Below, one piece after another: positions 33,402 through 45,520 of a DNA stretch of 64,000 nucleotides. The notes under the pieces are model-generated. The model did not search any database, was not told the origin of the DNA, and worked only from the letters and a program-made list of their open reading frames with translations. Position 1 is the first letter of the stretch. Every line of letters begins with the position of its first letter. The position numbers were made by a program, and so were the translations under genes. Source of the DNA: Uranotaenia lowii (Eukaryota > Arthropoda > Insecta > Diptera > Culicidae); NCBI RefSeq assembly GCF_029784155.1, contig NC_073691.1, positions 57,212,217 to 57,276,216 of the forward strand. Reading direction: 5' to 3'.

Positions 33402-36040
33402 TTAATATAAAAAGAGTACTAGGTCTAATAACAGGATTCTCAATACACTTAAAACTTTACTACGGAAAACATCAATCGAAACGTCGAAGTCGAAGTGCTC
33501 AGAAAAACGGTTGAATGATTTCATAACACCGACGATTGCGCTATTAGCTCCGTAATTATTCAATCGAACGGAAATGTACAATCGAAGATCTTGGATTCTA
33601 AGCCCATGGGTTCGCAAACTAAGAGGAATGGCTTCCAGGAACGTGGGGCAGTCAATTCGCGATGTCAAGAGATCAGCGACGAAGGAAGCTCGTGCTGCGT
33701 TCATAGCTCGGCAAGTGAAAAGGGGTTTTGTCATGGCAGGAGTCTAAGGGCGAATCGCAAGAAGCGCCGCTGTATAGCCTCGATCCGTTCGGCTCCAGTC
33801 TGGTAGTAGGGACACCAAACAGCTGATGCATGCTCAAGGATAAAGCGAACAATACTGCAATACAAATTTTTCAGGCAAAACACATTCTTGAAGTCCTGGG
33901 ACACTCGAAATAAGAATCCAAGGCTTCTCGAGACTTTACCGACAACGTAGTTTGTGTGTGTTCTGAATTCCATCGAGCTTCCGGTCTAGAATTACGTCCA
34001 GATCATTGATGTGTTCTACGCGTGCGATTTGCTCATCTTCGAGGAAGTATTCAGCGGAAAAGGCTGCCGCCTTCTTGAAAAGCTGATGACTGCACATTTA
34101 CTGCGATTCATAGGCAGGCAGTTTATGTAACACAAGTGTGCAAAGAGGTTAAACTGATTTTGTAGGAAATCAATAACGACCTGGCCGTTGATGTTGTAAC
34201 ATAGTTTTAAGCCGACAGCATAGCATAACTTTGAGGCGTCGAGGAGTGAGAGCGCATTGTTGAAGTAGATTAAGAAGATAATCGACCCTAAATGGCTTCC
34301 CTGAGGCACACCAGAAGAAGCAGAGAATTGTCTGGAGAAAGAGTCCCCGGAGCGAACTGTTAATTTACGTCCAGATAGGAAGCTCCGGAGCCAGCCAAGG
34401 AGGGTTCCACAGAAACTCAGACGATCGAGCGTTCCAATGGCAATATCGTGGTTGACTTTGTCGAATGCCGCAGACAAATTGCTGTACATAGCGTCGGTTT
34501 GAGACTTCGCAGCAAAACTTTCACACACGTAAGAAGTAAACGTCAGAAGGTTAGTTATCGTGGAGCGTTTGGGCATGAATGTGTTGATCGTCGGAGAAAA
34601 TATTCTTACATCACAAAAAAATCGGATCCAAGACCACCAATTCGAATAGTTTGGCTACTGCGAATAGTTCTGGGATTCCCCGGTAGTTATTAACATCTCT
34701 CCTGTTACTTTTCTTTATATACCGATGACTACATCCTCAACTACAGTGTTGTTCCTGACTACTCTATCCAGATGTCAAAATGTCGAAGCGTTTTTATAGA
34801 TAGACGACATTTATTCGGCAAAGAGATCACAGACTCCACCATCAGAGTTCGTCGTATTGTCATCCAGAAACATTTGGATTGGAAGGCCCAGTTCATTCCG
34901 CTGACTTGAGATCACATTGAACTCGAGCTAGACAGTTTTTGTGACAACTTTTGCGGACTTTTTTGTAAACTATAAATGTCCTTAGTGTAGGAGGAGCTTG
35001 ACTTGTTATAATTTCTAAGGGCACATCTCTTTGCCGTCTTGAGTCGTCGGTCGTAGTTCAGTCGTGACCCAAGGAGTCCGTATATTCTCTTCAGTAGTGT
35101 GTTTTGGTACGTGATGATCGATAACGTTATTCAAGATGGCCGCAGGCCGCAGCGTATAGATCAGATAGGTCGTGCTCAGATTCCCAGTCGATGCTTTCTA
35201 GGGTATGAGAAATCTCGTCAAAGTCGGCGTTTCTTGAAGTCAAGATAGAAGGATGCTAATTTTGCGACAGGAGCAAGTCTAGCGACATCAAACAGGACCA
35301 ATAAAGCAGGATGATGATGGTGTGCCGCTTCAACGAAAGGAGCAGGGGCCAAAACAACGGACGGTACACAAGTACCATCCGCTGGCAAAGCAGAGATCCA
35401 ACATACGAACGTTTTCGTTTGTCACGCTATAAATCTGCCGCAAAGTCGCTGTACCATGGTCGGAGCACCACTTCAAACCGGGCAAATTTTAGTCAGCAAT
35501 CACAAGAATGTCATCTTCGGGTGCAAAAGGAGAGCTAACTTTAGATAGGCAGCGCGAACAAGACTAGGGCAATATCTGTCGTGCGGTCAGGAGGCAGATA
35601 TAGTCCGCATTCATAAAGTTTACGGTCACCAAGATCAATGCGGACCAACACAAGTTCCAGATCACTCCAGGAACTGTCTTCGATGAGCAACGCTGGGAGA
35701 TCTGACTTAATGGCAAATAACACTTCGCCATCGGAGGTATTTTTACTATTACGTGAAATGCGATTGCAACGAAACACTTAATAGTCATGTCCAAATATCT
35801 GGTTCGAAAGAGTACAGTCGTTCAGCCATGTTTCCGTAAAGGCGACAACGTCGTAACAGCAACATGAGCCTGCAAGCAGATAGTCCTCTAGACACGAGTT
35901 CATACTTCCGACGTTCTGGTAGTCCAAGGTTATTGATTCAAAAGTTTCCGAGACAGAGCTAGATCCCCGGACACTGGAAAAGAAAGTACCATTAGGCGGA
36001 GAAAACCGGTCGGGAGTGCCATACTTCCCTGAGTCCACAG
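33402..36040 (-). pseudogene. Jockey-like ORF2: endonuclease, reverse transcriptase, C-terminal region
   Basis: The endonuclease pieces are YQNVGSMN (the amino-terminal QNV motif), DVVAFTETWLND (catalytic ET-W) and LVRIDLGDRKLYECGLYLPPDR. A degraded DSNLPGLKW region follows, with a DHHVP motif near 35.1 kb. Reverse transcriptase at 34576-34016 has SAAFDKVNHDI (block A), SSGVPQGSHLGSIIF (block B) and a damaged block C, AVGLKLCYNI, where ADD is expected. The C-terminal part shows LEHASAVWCPYYQTGAERIEAIQRRFLRFALRLLP and ends near 33410. Stops and frame changes separate the blocks and the catalytic ADD is lost, so the protein is not functional. Confidence 0.85.
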
Positions 36041-37860
36041 GCTGGCAAACCCCTGCTCTGGGCTGGTAGTTCTACCACCTCGTGGTCCAGGGCGGAAACT
36101 TGTCTGCAAGTCCGGCGATTGCAGATGAACGGCTAAGAGAACTATCACTAAACCCACTAGAGTCCGTCGACGGATCCTGCCAAAAACGCGCGGAAGAAGT
36201 GGTGAACCCGGGTATTTAGGTACCAGTACTCGGGTGTGAGGGTGAGGATCCAACACGCGTTCGGGGGGTCATGGCCCTGAAATGCGGATGTGACCGGAGG
36301 GAGAGCGATCGTCAATTCGTTTTGCGTTTCGGTGGGTATAGAGGTTCGGAGGAGTCTGAGTCTTACACGTGGCTCAGGCAGGAGGCTTGCCTCCTGACCA
36401 GCGTTTTCGAACAGAGAAAGTGTCGTCGACAACTCGCTTTGTGTTTCTGGACATCCTGGACTAGATTCACAAAAATAGTAGTTACGCTAAATGGGGACCT
36501 CTTTTAACACGATGAGATGTCGGGTCAGAGGAGGGGTTGTGAATCGAGTTGTGTTGGAATGAGGTATTTGCTTATAGTGGTTTCGGAAACGAGTATTGCC
36601 TTGGAGCGCTTTAGCGCGAAACGACCTCCCACCACTAAAGATTAAGTGCGCTAAACAGTTCGAGGTGGGAACAAAGGTCAAGTGGCCCCAGGTGGACTTT
36701 ATGGCGTTGGGGGTACAATGTTTCTTAGCATTGCATCATGATTCATGAGTCGTCCAATTGCACCCATGGACCCAGAGTAGCAAACTGGGGGGGGACGCTG
36801 TGGCTCGCCGTGCCTTGGAATGCAATCCGTAAAAAGGATTGACCACCTGGGTGATCAACTAATAAAAAAAAAGGTGGAGAACCCCTGTGCCACAGACGAA
36901 CTCACGGCCGGGACGACTGAAGACGCTGGCGGGAAACTGCGCGGCTGAGTCGAAGGGCTAAGGGGTCTGTTTGGGAATAGAAATCGGTCCTCTTCAGCAA
37001 CGAGCTTTCGACACGCCGCAATCACCGACGGCGCAACCAACGACGGCGCGTGAGCTGCAACCACCGACGGCGCATGAGGCGCGTGAGGCGCATGAAACAT
37101 TTCAACGTTATTGTTTTCCGGATTCCGCGAGTTTCTTGGCGGGAGATATGGCGTTCTATGCATCGCAAAGATAGGCTTGGGCATATTGAACCGCCATCAC
37201 ATCAATCAGTTCAGATTGTTCCAGCACGACGAGTAGACGGCCAGGCCGCAAATTCAAAAATAATCATTGTTCGTTAATGTTAAGTGTTTAGAATAAATTA
37301 GTATAGTCATTAAAAGTCGTTTAAAGTCTTAAATAAAGTGTGTAGTAATTGTGCAATAAACTGTTTGAGTAGTGTAGAAAGGTGTGTCATCATTTGCCCC
37401 CAGTCGAAAAAGTGAACTGAAGAACTTACCCGAAAATTTGGGAAATTGTGTCCGCATCATTAATGTCCGGGAATCACCCACTGCAACCCTGAGCCCTCGA
37501 CAGGGTCTCCGTTAGATCTGATACGTTGCGTCCCGGCCTTGTAAAAGATGCTGCATTTCCGAGGTCCGGAAAAGAGCGTGTCGAAGAACTAGTGAGCGTA
37601 ACACGTTAATAGGCTTGCAGTGCACTGGAAAGGGAGAATCCATCACGAGGAGGAAGGCCAACATAAAATGGATACTTGCCTGTAGTTGCAGGCTGGAGAA
37701 CTCCGTCGCCAAAATCGAACTCAGGGCCGAGACGACTGATGACGCTAGCCGGAATCAGCGCGACTGAATCGAAGTGCAACGAGGTTTCCAAAATGCCCAA
37801 TTCGTTGCGTCCCGATGAAGAACCACTGTCAGCGCGAGTGAGAGCAGATGTAGGGTAGTC

Positions 37861-38585
37861 GTCGTGTCGAAGCGGGGTTGGGTGAAGTGAGGATCCATCG
37901 CTAACGGAAACTGGGGTTGGAACCCCGGAGTACCGGTTCCCTTGTGGGAGCCTTTTGAAGATGGCGGATGTGGAAAGACCGTATTGAGTTGGGATAAGTC
38001 GGAGTCTTTTTTACCAAAAGGTGTGATTCAGCAGCATCGCAGGATGGGCATTCCTTGACAAGGTCCTTGATATCAGCTGCCGTCACGGTATTTAGAAGTC
38101 TGGCTACGTAGATCCAAAACTTTTTTGGGAGGTGCAACAGTTACGATGCTCTTGGACATTGTTGCCCTTGTACCAAGTACCAACTTCTGGAGTCATAATT
38201 AGCTCGTGAGGGTTTTTTAGAGGGTAATCCATGCGACGGCGTTTATTCGATTGGCTATCAAGCTTCGGCCATGGGCTAACTTTTGTCGAAGAAATGTTCG
38301 GACAAGTTCCAGACATCTTTTCCAGGCTGGCGTTGAATTTCGCGAATTCAGTAAAGACGTCGGCAAACACAGAGGAATAATTTTCTCGCAAATCGCGGTA
38401 CACGGATTCATAACACACCATAACGCGTTTAAAGCTGGCGTTCTTCAAGAACTTGGCACATTCTTCACATAACCAACGGGATCTATTCACTTCACCTTTG
38501 GCATTAAGGTGCGAAGAGCTAAGGCCAGCACATTTGGAGCGAATGACGATATCGCAAAAACCTTGACACTTGATCCTTTCGTTAT
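37861..38585 (-). pseudogene. Jockey-like ORF1 with PHD-like zinc region
   Basis: The minus strand from about 38585 reads a Cys/His pattern C-Q-G-F-C, then K-C-A-G-L-S-S-S-H and W-L-C-E-E-C. This is the second half of a PHD-like zinc finger found in ORF1 of several insect Jockey/I-group elements. A helical stretch follows (RVMVCYESVYRDL, FAKFNASLEKM) and a basic KRRRMDYP segment. Nearer 38.1 kb KKFWIYVARLLNTVTAADIKDLV resembles an RNA-binding or nucleocapsid-like fold of these ORF1 proteins. The first Cys pair is missing, so the 5' end is truncated. The frame changes near 38.1 kb. Confidence 0.6.
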
Positions 38586-38590
38586 CTCAT

Positions 38591-40042
38591 TGTTGGAAAA
38601 ATTTGGAGCGAAAAATCACGAGAATTCTAATTGATAATTTAGATCAGTGCTCAAACGATCGATTTGATTGATTGTATACAGGGACCCTAAAAATTGCAAA
38701 ACAAATGCAGGTACTGAGGTCGACCAAATTTTAATACTCGAAACATTTTAAACAGATATTGAATTATAAAACACATAATTGTCGGGATTTATCTCAAGAC
38801 AAAGTAAATCGAAATAAATAATAAAGTTCGCTAAATTGGAATTTTATCTTATGAGCTTTAATCGATGCTGTTTCATCTACATGTAAAAATACCGATTTTC
38901 ATAACACTTTTCTTCAGCCTATTGCCCCAATACTCAGCTTTATCGCTCGGTTAGACGAATGCATGTATGTAAGTCCGGCACTAAGCACGCAATTTATGGC
39001 AACGATAATGATAAACGTCTGCAAATACATACATACAAACATCGAATGGCCGGGCAACGCATCTACCAATTACCACTGTAATTAATTTGTTGACATTACG
39101 TCGTCGTCGCCTTGCGTAAGTTTACGTTGGCTGAACATTATCCATCCCGAGGGATTCGAGAATGTAGCTAAGCCCTCCTGTAAGGTGAGTTCCGGTTGGT
39201 TGGTCGATCGAATGGCTGCTAGTTTAGTCTCAAGATTTGCACGCCTCGAAGCTCTTCCGGTTCCACCGAAGAATAACTCCGTATGCGAATACTCTTGATA
39301 GGAGTTTGACTCCATTCGCTTCATATGCAACCGATATCTAAAATCTTACGGTTAACAGCTTGAAAACATCCAAGCAGCCACAGCACAGCCCGAAAAGTGT
39401 TCTAGATTGCTGCGATTTCGAAATCTTCCTGCTGCCATTGGCCTTTATTATAATTACCCAGCTACTTGGATTCTCGATTAATGGCTCCGCACAACCGGAA
39501 ATGGTTTCCAGTCGGTCTTAATGCCGGAGTTCTAGGATTACTTTTCCCAAGAACGTCAGCAGATGGCGTCGCCATTCTCTCACTTGGGCAACAAAGCTCA
39601 GTGGCTCAGTGGCAAATGATAGCTCAGACAGTCAGTAGAAACTGGCTGGGCGAGAGAGAATTCAATTTCCACCCGCTTAAGTTAATAAATTATTAACAGT
39701 TCCTCGAGATCGGGACATTCCGAAGAAGATGCAATCATACAACTTAGCTATAGGTTTGCTTGGTTATCCGTAAATTGTTCCCCCGGTTGCTGGAAGGTGC
39801 TGCACTTTTCTCTCATGATCCGGAAGGTACCGGATGTTGCTTGTGGTCGACGTCGTTTGGAGATATCTTCCTTCCGGAACCACCGACCATGGCGGCATGG
39901 TGCACGGAATGGCGAATATGATGACACTATCAAAAATGCATACCGTTCTGCGATATCGTTGTTATTTGGATAAAAGGGGATCAATGTGCAAGGAAAGTAA
40001 GATATCACAAGTGATAATCCAGCAATAGGTTTCAAAAATATG
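38591..40042. other. mostly non-coding stretch
   Basis: AT-rich to about 39080. At 39082-39330 the minus strand has an 82-codon ATG frame of balanced composition (containing RRANLETKLAAIRS and NPSGWIMFSQRKL) with a TTACAG-like acceptor inside. It may be a small exon or an unrecognised transposon piece. 39.4-40.0 kb has only unconvincing frames. Confidence 0.35.
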
Positions 40043-40044
40043 TA

Positions 40045-41290
40045 AAGGGTGATACGGTCAAAATTTGGTCAATATCAACTTGAAGTATTTCTTTCAATTT
40101 TGCATTTAAAAATCTGAACACCCCTCATTTCGAAGGTGTGTGTGTTGCTCCTATTTTGATTTTGGAATTCACTCTTCAGTTGTCAAAATGCCGTCCAAGG
40201 AAGAAGAGCAGCGTATCAAAATTTGGCTCGCGCATCGCGCATCCGTTACAAATGTAATGAAAGTGTTTGGGGAACGTTTGTCGACAGCCAGGAAGTCTTG
40301 ATCGGGGGGGAATCGAAAACCGGAAGCCGCTGAGACGACAAAGAGAGTTGCCGGTAGTTTCAAGCGAAACCCTAACCTCTCTCTCCGAGATGCCGCAAAC
40401 AAGCTGGGTGTATCGTCTACAACCGTGCATCGAGCCCAAAAACGAGCCGGACTATCGACTTACAAGAAGGTAGTGACTGCAAATCGCGATGATAAACAAA
40501 ATACGACGGCCAAAGCGCGATCCCGGAGGCTGTACACGAGGATGCTGACGAAGTTTGACTGCGTGATAATGGACGACGAAACCTACTTCAATGCCGACTA
40601 CAAGCAGCTTCCGGGACAGGAGTTTTATACGGCAAAAGGAAGAGGAAAGGTAGCAGATATTTTCAATCCCATGAAACTGTCAAAGTTCACGAAGAAATAT
40701 CTGGTTTGGCAAGCCATCTGTACCTGTGGCTTGAAAAGCAACATTTTCAAAGCTTCCGGGACTGTCAACCAGGAAATTTACATGAAAGAGTGTTTGAATA
40801 AACGTATGCTGCCTTTCCTGAAGAAACACGGTTGTTCCGTACTATTTTGGCCGGATTTGGCATCTTACTATTACGGTAAAAAGGCCATGGAGTGGTACGC
40901 CGCCAACAACGTGCAGGTGGTTCCAAAGGACAAGAACCCTCCCAACACGCAAGAGCTCCGCCCAATTGAGAAATACTGGGCTATTGTCAAGCGGAACCTA
41001 AAGAAGACCAAGCAAAATGCCAAGGACGAGCAGCAGTTTAAGGCAAACTGGTTTTCTGCGGCGAAGAAGGTGGGCAAGGTGGCTGTACAAAATCTGATGG
41101 CAGGAGTTAAGCGTAAGGCCCGGCTATTCGGATTTGGAAAAGAACTAACTGAATGAAGCCTAACTGAATATTTTTTCTGAATTTTATACTAATTAAACTT
41201 GAAAAAGAAATTAAATTTATTTTTTTAAATAAACGATTTCACCGATTTACACGCGTTTTCCTTTGACCAAATTTTAACCGTATTACCCTT
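40045..41290 (+). mobile_element. Tc1/mariner element, DD37E group (ITmD37E), 1.25 kb
   Basis: The ends AAGGGTGATACGGTCAAAAT and (reverse complement) AAGGGTAATACGGTTAAAAT, each followed by TTGGTCAA, form a 28 bp inverted repeat with two mismatches. TA at 40043-40044 and 41291-41292 is the target duplication. The interior holds one transposase gene with a single stop. Confidence 0.92.
40188..41156 (+). pseudogene. DD37E mariner transposase with one premature TGA
   Basis: The ATG at 40188 starts MPSKEEEQRIKIWLAHR, the usual opening of this group. The frame runs 322 codons to 41156 with one in-frame TGA at 40299-40301 (codon 38). The N-terminal part has two helix-turn-helix-like stretches, the second around LSLRDAANKLGVSSTTVHRA. 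Catalytic residues are present: D in CVIMDDETYF, D in LFWPDLASYYY and E in ELRPIEKYW. There are 37 residues between the second Asp and the Glu, giving DD37E. The protein would bind the terminal repeats and cut and paste DNA at TA sites. With only one stop and intact ends, this copy died recently. Its ends could still be recognised by a transposase supplied from elsewhere. Confidence 0.93.
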
Positions 41291-41292
41291 TA

Positions 41293-41800
41293 GATACTCA
41301 ATTGATTTGTTGTGCTTGAGTGGTTTCGAATGAAAAATGTTAAAACCAAAAATGTCTCATGAACATGACTTACTCACTATTATCTAATAGGTTTGCTAGT
41401 AAAATTAAACGAAATAGACTATGGACCAACCAAATGTCGAAAATGTAGGATATTTTGTTTTCAAAGTAGGACGGTAGGACAAATGGTCAAAAAGTAGGAC
41501 ATGAACTACCAAAGTAGGACGTATGGTAAGCCTAGGTGAGTATTAATTTCAAATGATCATCTGAAAACTTGCAACTCTGATTTTGAATTGTTTTATTCTT
41601 GAAGTTCGATGAATTTCTCTCTTTTTCCTTATATGGTTACTAACTTCCCTCAAATTAAATTGTAATAATAAAAAATTCTGGAATCATAATCTGAAATCTT
41701 AATCTTATTCAAAAGTAGGAATTTTCAGTTATAAATTTTTGAATCTAAGTTCTATTTTGAATTCTTAATTAATCTTGCAAATCTGTATTTTAAATATGAA
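41293..41800. other. AT-rich spacer
   Basis: It contains AAAGTAGGAC words near 41463-41520 (short degenerate repeats) and then AT-rich sequence grading into the satellite. Confidence 0.5.
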
Positions 41801-41804
41801 TTTT

Positions 41805-43690
41805 GAATTGTGAATCTGAATTCTGAATCTGAATTCTGAATCTGAATTCTGAATCTGAATTCTGAATCTGAATTCTGAATCTGAATTCTGAATCTGAATT
41901 CTGAATCTGAATTCTGAATCTGAATTCTGAATCTGAATTCTGAATCTGAATTCTGAATCTGAATTCTGAATCTGAATTCTGAATCTGAATTCTGAATCTG
42001 AATTCTGAATCTGAATTCTGAATCTGAATTCTGAATCTTAATTCTGAATCTTAATTCTGAATCTGAATTCTGAATCTGAATTCTGAATCTGAATTCTGAA
42101 TCTGAATTCTGAATCTGAATTCTGAAACTGAATTCTGAATCTGAATTCTGAATCTGAATTCTGAATCTGAATTCTGAATCTGAATTCTGAATCTGAATTC
42201 TGAATCTGAATTCTGAATCTGAATTCTGAATCTGAATTCTGAATCTGAATTCTGAAACTGAATTCTGAATCTGAATTCTGAATCTGAATTCTGAATCTGG
42301 ATTCTGAATCTGAATTCTGAATCTGAATTCTGAATCTGAATTCTTAATCTGAATTCTGAATCTGAATTCTGAATCTGAATTCTGAATCTGAATTCTGAAT
42401 CTGAATTCTGAATCTGAATTCTGAATCTGAATTCTGAATCTGAATTCTGAATCTGAATTCTGAATCTGAATTCTGAATCTGAATTCTGAATCTGAATTCT
42501 GAATCTGAATTCTGAATCTGAATTCTGAATCTGAATTCTGAATCTGAATTCTGAATCTGAATTCTGAATCTGAATTCTGAATCTGAATTCTGAATCTGAA
42601 TTCTGAATCTGAATTCTGAATCTGAATTCTGAATCTGAATTCTGAATCTGAATTCTGAATCTGAATTCTGAATCTGGATTCTGAATCTGAATTCTGAATC
42701 TGAATTCTGAATCTGAATTCTGAATCTGAATTCTAAATTTTGAATCTGAATTCTGAATCTGAATTCTGAATCTGAATTCTGAATCTGAATTCTGAATCTG
42801 AATTCTGAATCTGAATTCTGAATCTGAATTCTGAATCTGAATTCTGAATCTGAATTCTGAATCTGAATTCTGAATCTGAATTCTGAATCTGAATTCTGAA
42901 TCTGAATTCTGAATCTGAATTCTGAATCTGAATTCTGAATCTGAATTCTGAATCTGAATTCTGAATCTGAATTCTGAATCTGAATTCTGAATCTGAATTC
43001 TGAATCTGAATTCTGAATCTGAATTCTGAATCTGAATTCTGAATCTGAATTCTGAATCTGAATTCTGAATCTGAATTCTGAATCTGAATTCTGAATCTGA
43101 ATTCTGAATCTGAATTCTGAATCTGAATTCTGAATCTGAATTCTGAATCTGAATTCTGAATCTGAATTCTGAATCTGAATTCTGAATCTGAATTCTGAAT
43201 CTGAATTCTGAATCTGAATTCTGAATCTGAATTCTGAATCTGAATTCTGAATCTGAATTCTGAATCTGAATTCTGAATCTGAATTCTGAATCTGAATTCT
43301 GAATCTGAATTCTGAATCTGAATTCTGAATCTGAATTCTGAATCTGAATTCTGAAACTGAATTCTGAATCTGAATTCTGAATCTGAATTCTGAATCTGGA
43401 TTCTGAATCTGAATTCTGAATCTGAATTCTGAATCTGAATTCTTAATCTGAATTCTGAATCTGAATTCTGAATCTGAATTCTGAATCTGAATTCTGAATC
43501 TGAATTCTGAATCTGAATTCTGAATCTGAATTCTGAATCTGAATTCTGAATCTGAATTCTGAATTCTGAATCTGAATTCTGAATCTGAATTCTGAATTTG
43601 AATTCTGGATCTAAATTCTTAATCTGTGATTCGGAATTCATGATCTCAATTCTGAATCTGAATTCTGATTCTGGATTCTGAATCTGAATT
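41805..43690. repeat. 13 bp satellite (GAATCTGAATTCT)n, about 145 copies
   Basis: The monomer GAATCTGAATTCT holds an EcoRI site and repeats with few changes over ~1.9 kb. Sparse variants (GAAACTG, CTGGATT, TTCTTAATC) occur in the same order at 42254/42299/42341 and 43353/43398/43440. The offset is exactly 1,099 bp each time, so about 1.1 kb of the array was duplicated as a block. An irregular CTAAATTTTGAATC break lies near 42733. Because 13 is not a multiple of 3, every frame reads a 13-residue repeat. The 302-codon minus-strand frame is therefore an artefact. Confidence 0.95.
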
Positions 43691-43699
43691 AGTTACCTA

Positions 43700-44178
43700 A
43701 TTTATCGCCCTTATGGTGACAAGTGATGTGTTTTTACAAATTAATTTTTTTTCATTCCTCAAAACTTGGCAAAATACCGATTTTCTTAAGTTTTATAGTT
43801 TTTGAAATTTTTTTGAATCCGTTATGATTTGAAACAACAAAAAAGAACTGTTCACTGTTTTTGAGATAGGTTTTCGTTTATTTGTTCAAATTTCCGATTA
43901 TCTAAAGTTTCAAATTTTCTCGAATCAATCAGTGTGGACATTCAAACTAGGTCAAACTGGATTTCATCTGAACGTGCCAATTTATGTAACTCCAGCAAAC
44001 TGGTAGGGAAGCTTTGCTGCTCCGACGACTTTCAAGTCCATCCATTGACAAATGCCCTCGAGACCATCTGCGTTCGAAAAGTCATTGATGGATCTGCTCT
44101 CTATAGTTACGGGCATGTTTAAATGTAATAAAACTGATGAAGTTATTCCAGAGAGGTTCCTGGAATATTAAAAAACGA
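43700..44178. other. non-coding stretch
   Basis: No feature supported. A 62-codon frame at 43934 has no recognisable motif. Confidence 0.45.
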
Positions 44179-44191
44179 ATAGCAATGTTAT

Positions 44192-44248
44192 TATTATTAT
44201 TTATTTAATTAAGGACATTTTACCAACTTTTGGCATTCGTGTCCGAAG
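44192..44248 (-). mobile_element. 57 bp non-LTR retroposon 3' tail with 13 bp target duplication
   Basis: ATAGCAATGTTAT occurs at 44179-44191 and 44249-44261. The 57 bp between them read on the minus strand CGGACACGAATGCC, GTTGGTAAAATGTCC and an AAATAAATAATAATAA tail. This is another extremely 5'-truncated target-primed insertion, related at its end to 12363-12422. Confidence 0.85.
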
Positions 44249-44472
44249 ATAGCAATGTTATATTTCCTTAATTTATTAGGAAAATTTCAAATATACGAGA
44301 ACAGTGTCCTAGGGATGTTTTTTTCTAAAAACAAATAAGAAAAATTGTTTTTGTTTATAAAATATAAATTTCTAAAACCACACACCCACCCTTTTCAACT
44401 AGAAATTGCCAACTTCTGACAGCTAGGGTAAAGGTTGCAATGAATCGTTTACAACTGGACACGTCAGTCTTC

Positions 44473-44607
44473 ATAAAATTTTGAGTCGCCGCAGGTTGTC
44501 ACGCTTCTCAGTCAGCCAGTCAGCATCAGCAATTCCGATCAGGAACAGAGCCGAACCGGAAAATGGCAGCCCTCAATTTAATTTGGCCACTACATATGAC
44601 TTCATAA
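44473..44607 (+). promoter_or_regulatory. candidate TATA-plus-initiator promoter and short leader
   Basis: ATAAAAT at 44473-44479 lies about 35 bp upstream of TCTCAGTCAG (start near 44510), a good arthropod initiator. A 5'-UTR-like stretch leads to AAAATGGCAGCC (ATG at 44563), which gives only 14 codons before TAA at 44605-44607. A GTTGGT donor-like word follows. It is either the start of a small gene whose coding lies after a splice or a decayed promoter. Confidence 0.25.
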
Positions 44608-45004
44608 AGGTTGGTGTGGCACTTTGCAGAAAAGCCCGAACATTTTACTGCTCTTACTTCTGGCTCCTATTGCTATTTGACAGACTTTGGATCGGAGCGG
44701 TCGTTTCTTGTCGAATTGCTTCCTGCAGCCTCTCCTTAGACAAAAAAATCCATGTGTGACACACTCGCGTCATGCGGCAAAAATCAAATTCGATTTGCTG
44801 AAAGTGGCAAAGGAAAATTCTGTTGGGGAAGCATTCAATGCTTTTTATTAAAAAACCAATGCTCAGAGAAGAATTTTCTAGCAAAAAAAGGTGGTTAAGA
44901 ATGACAAAAATGTGGATATGAACACTGAAAACTTGTCTATTTTATCGGTTATAAAACGAAGAATTACACCTATTGTAACGTTAAGTTAATTTGAAAGTTA
45001 CTGT

Positions 45005-45057
45005 TACAGTTATGAGTAACAGTAACAGTAACAGTAACAGTAACAGTAAAATTAACA
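45005..45057. repeat. AGTAAC microsatellite, left half
   Basis: Tandem AGTAAC hexamers, interrupted by the element at 45059-45520 and continuing at 45521-45645. Confidence 0.85.
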
Positions 45058-45058
45058 C

Positions 45059-45520
45059 CCAGCAAACATTTGTATAGGTATATTTCTCAACAACATTGTT
45101 ATATGTTTCATATACATTACAAAATGATCGTATGAAATACATAGTAAGAATGCAAGAGAGTACAAGTTTTTTCTCTTAGCGCATGTGAACCGTTGCCAGC
45201 GACAATATTTGCTGGTTCTGTCATTGAGCAATTCTTGCAAATACACCATCTGACTTTCATCAATCTGGTTGCACTGCTGGTCGCAGAGAGAACATCAAAG
45301 CTGTTCTCTCACTTGTTCCACGCGGTAGAAAAAATGGAACGAAATCGTCTTAAAAATCTGCAAACATGGCGGACTTTTTATCATATCCGATTTAAACCAT
45401 TTATTCCGAGTTCGAGTGACGATTTTTACGACATTTTACTTGCGGTATTTGGAATTACGATTTCAATAGCGTTTTTAATGACTTGAGTTATCATTTTCAA
45501 AGCGATTTCATGTTTGCTGG
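45059..45520. mobile_element. 462 bp inverted-repeat element inserted in the microsatellite
   Basis: The ends CCAGCAAACAT and ATGTTTGCTGG are perfect 11 bp inverted repeats. The same AGTAAC hexamer array lies on both sides. The inner sequence (GAATGCAAGAGAG to GAGTTATCATTTT) recurs at about 51560-51940 inside the LTR element. It has no coding potential beyond short frames. It is a MITE-like family of unknown affiliation. Confidence 0.8.

Larger units (their letters stand above)
33334..38590 (-). mobile_element. Jockey-like non-LTR retrotransposon, decayed
   Basis: Reading leftward, it has a zinc-finger ORF1 region (38.6-37.9 kb), a spacer, an endonuclease (36.0-35.5 kb), a reverse transcriptase (34.6-34.0 kb) and a C-terminal region to 33.4 kb. 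It ends in an AAATAAATAAATAAG-type tail at 33334-33358. Order and motifs fit a Jockey/I-group element of about 5.2 kb. Multiple frame breaks are present and the 5' end is truncated within the zinc finger. No target duplication was identified. Confidence 0.75.

Noticed and set aside
42733..43641. 302-codon open frame of 13-residue repeats (IQNSDSEFRFR)
   Set aside because: It is the translation of the 13 bp satellite. All frames are open because the monomer has no stop in any phase.
41805..43690. Tandem arrays considered as CRISPR
   Set aside because: Units are directly adjacent without unique spacers and the genome is eukaryotic. The same holds for 11310-11876 and 55057-55640.
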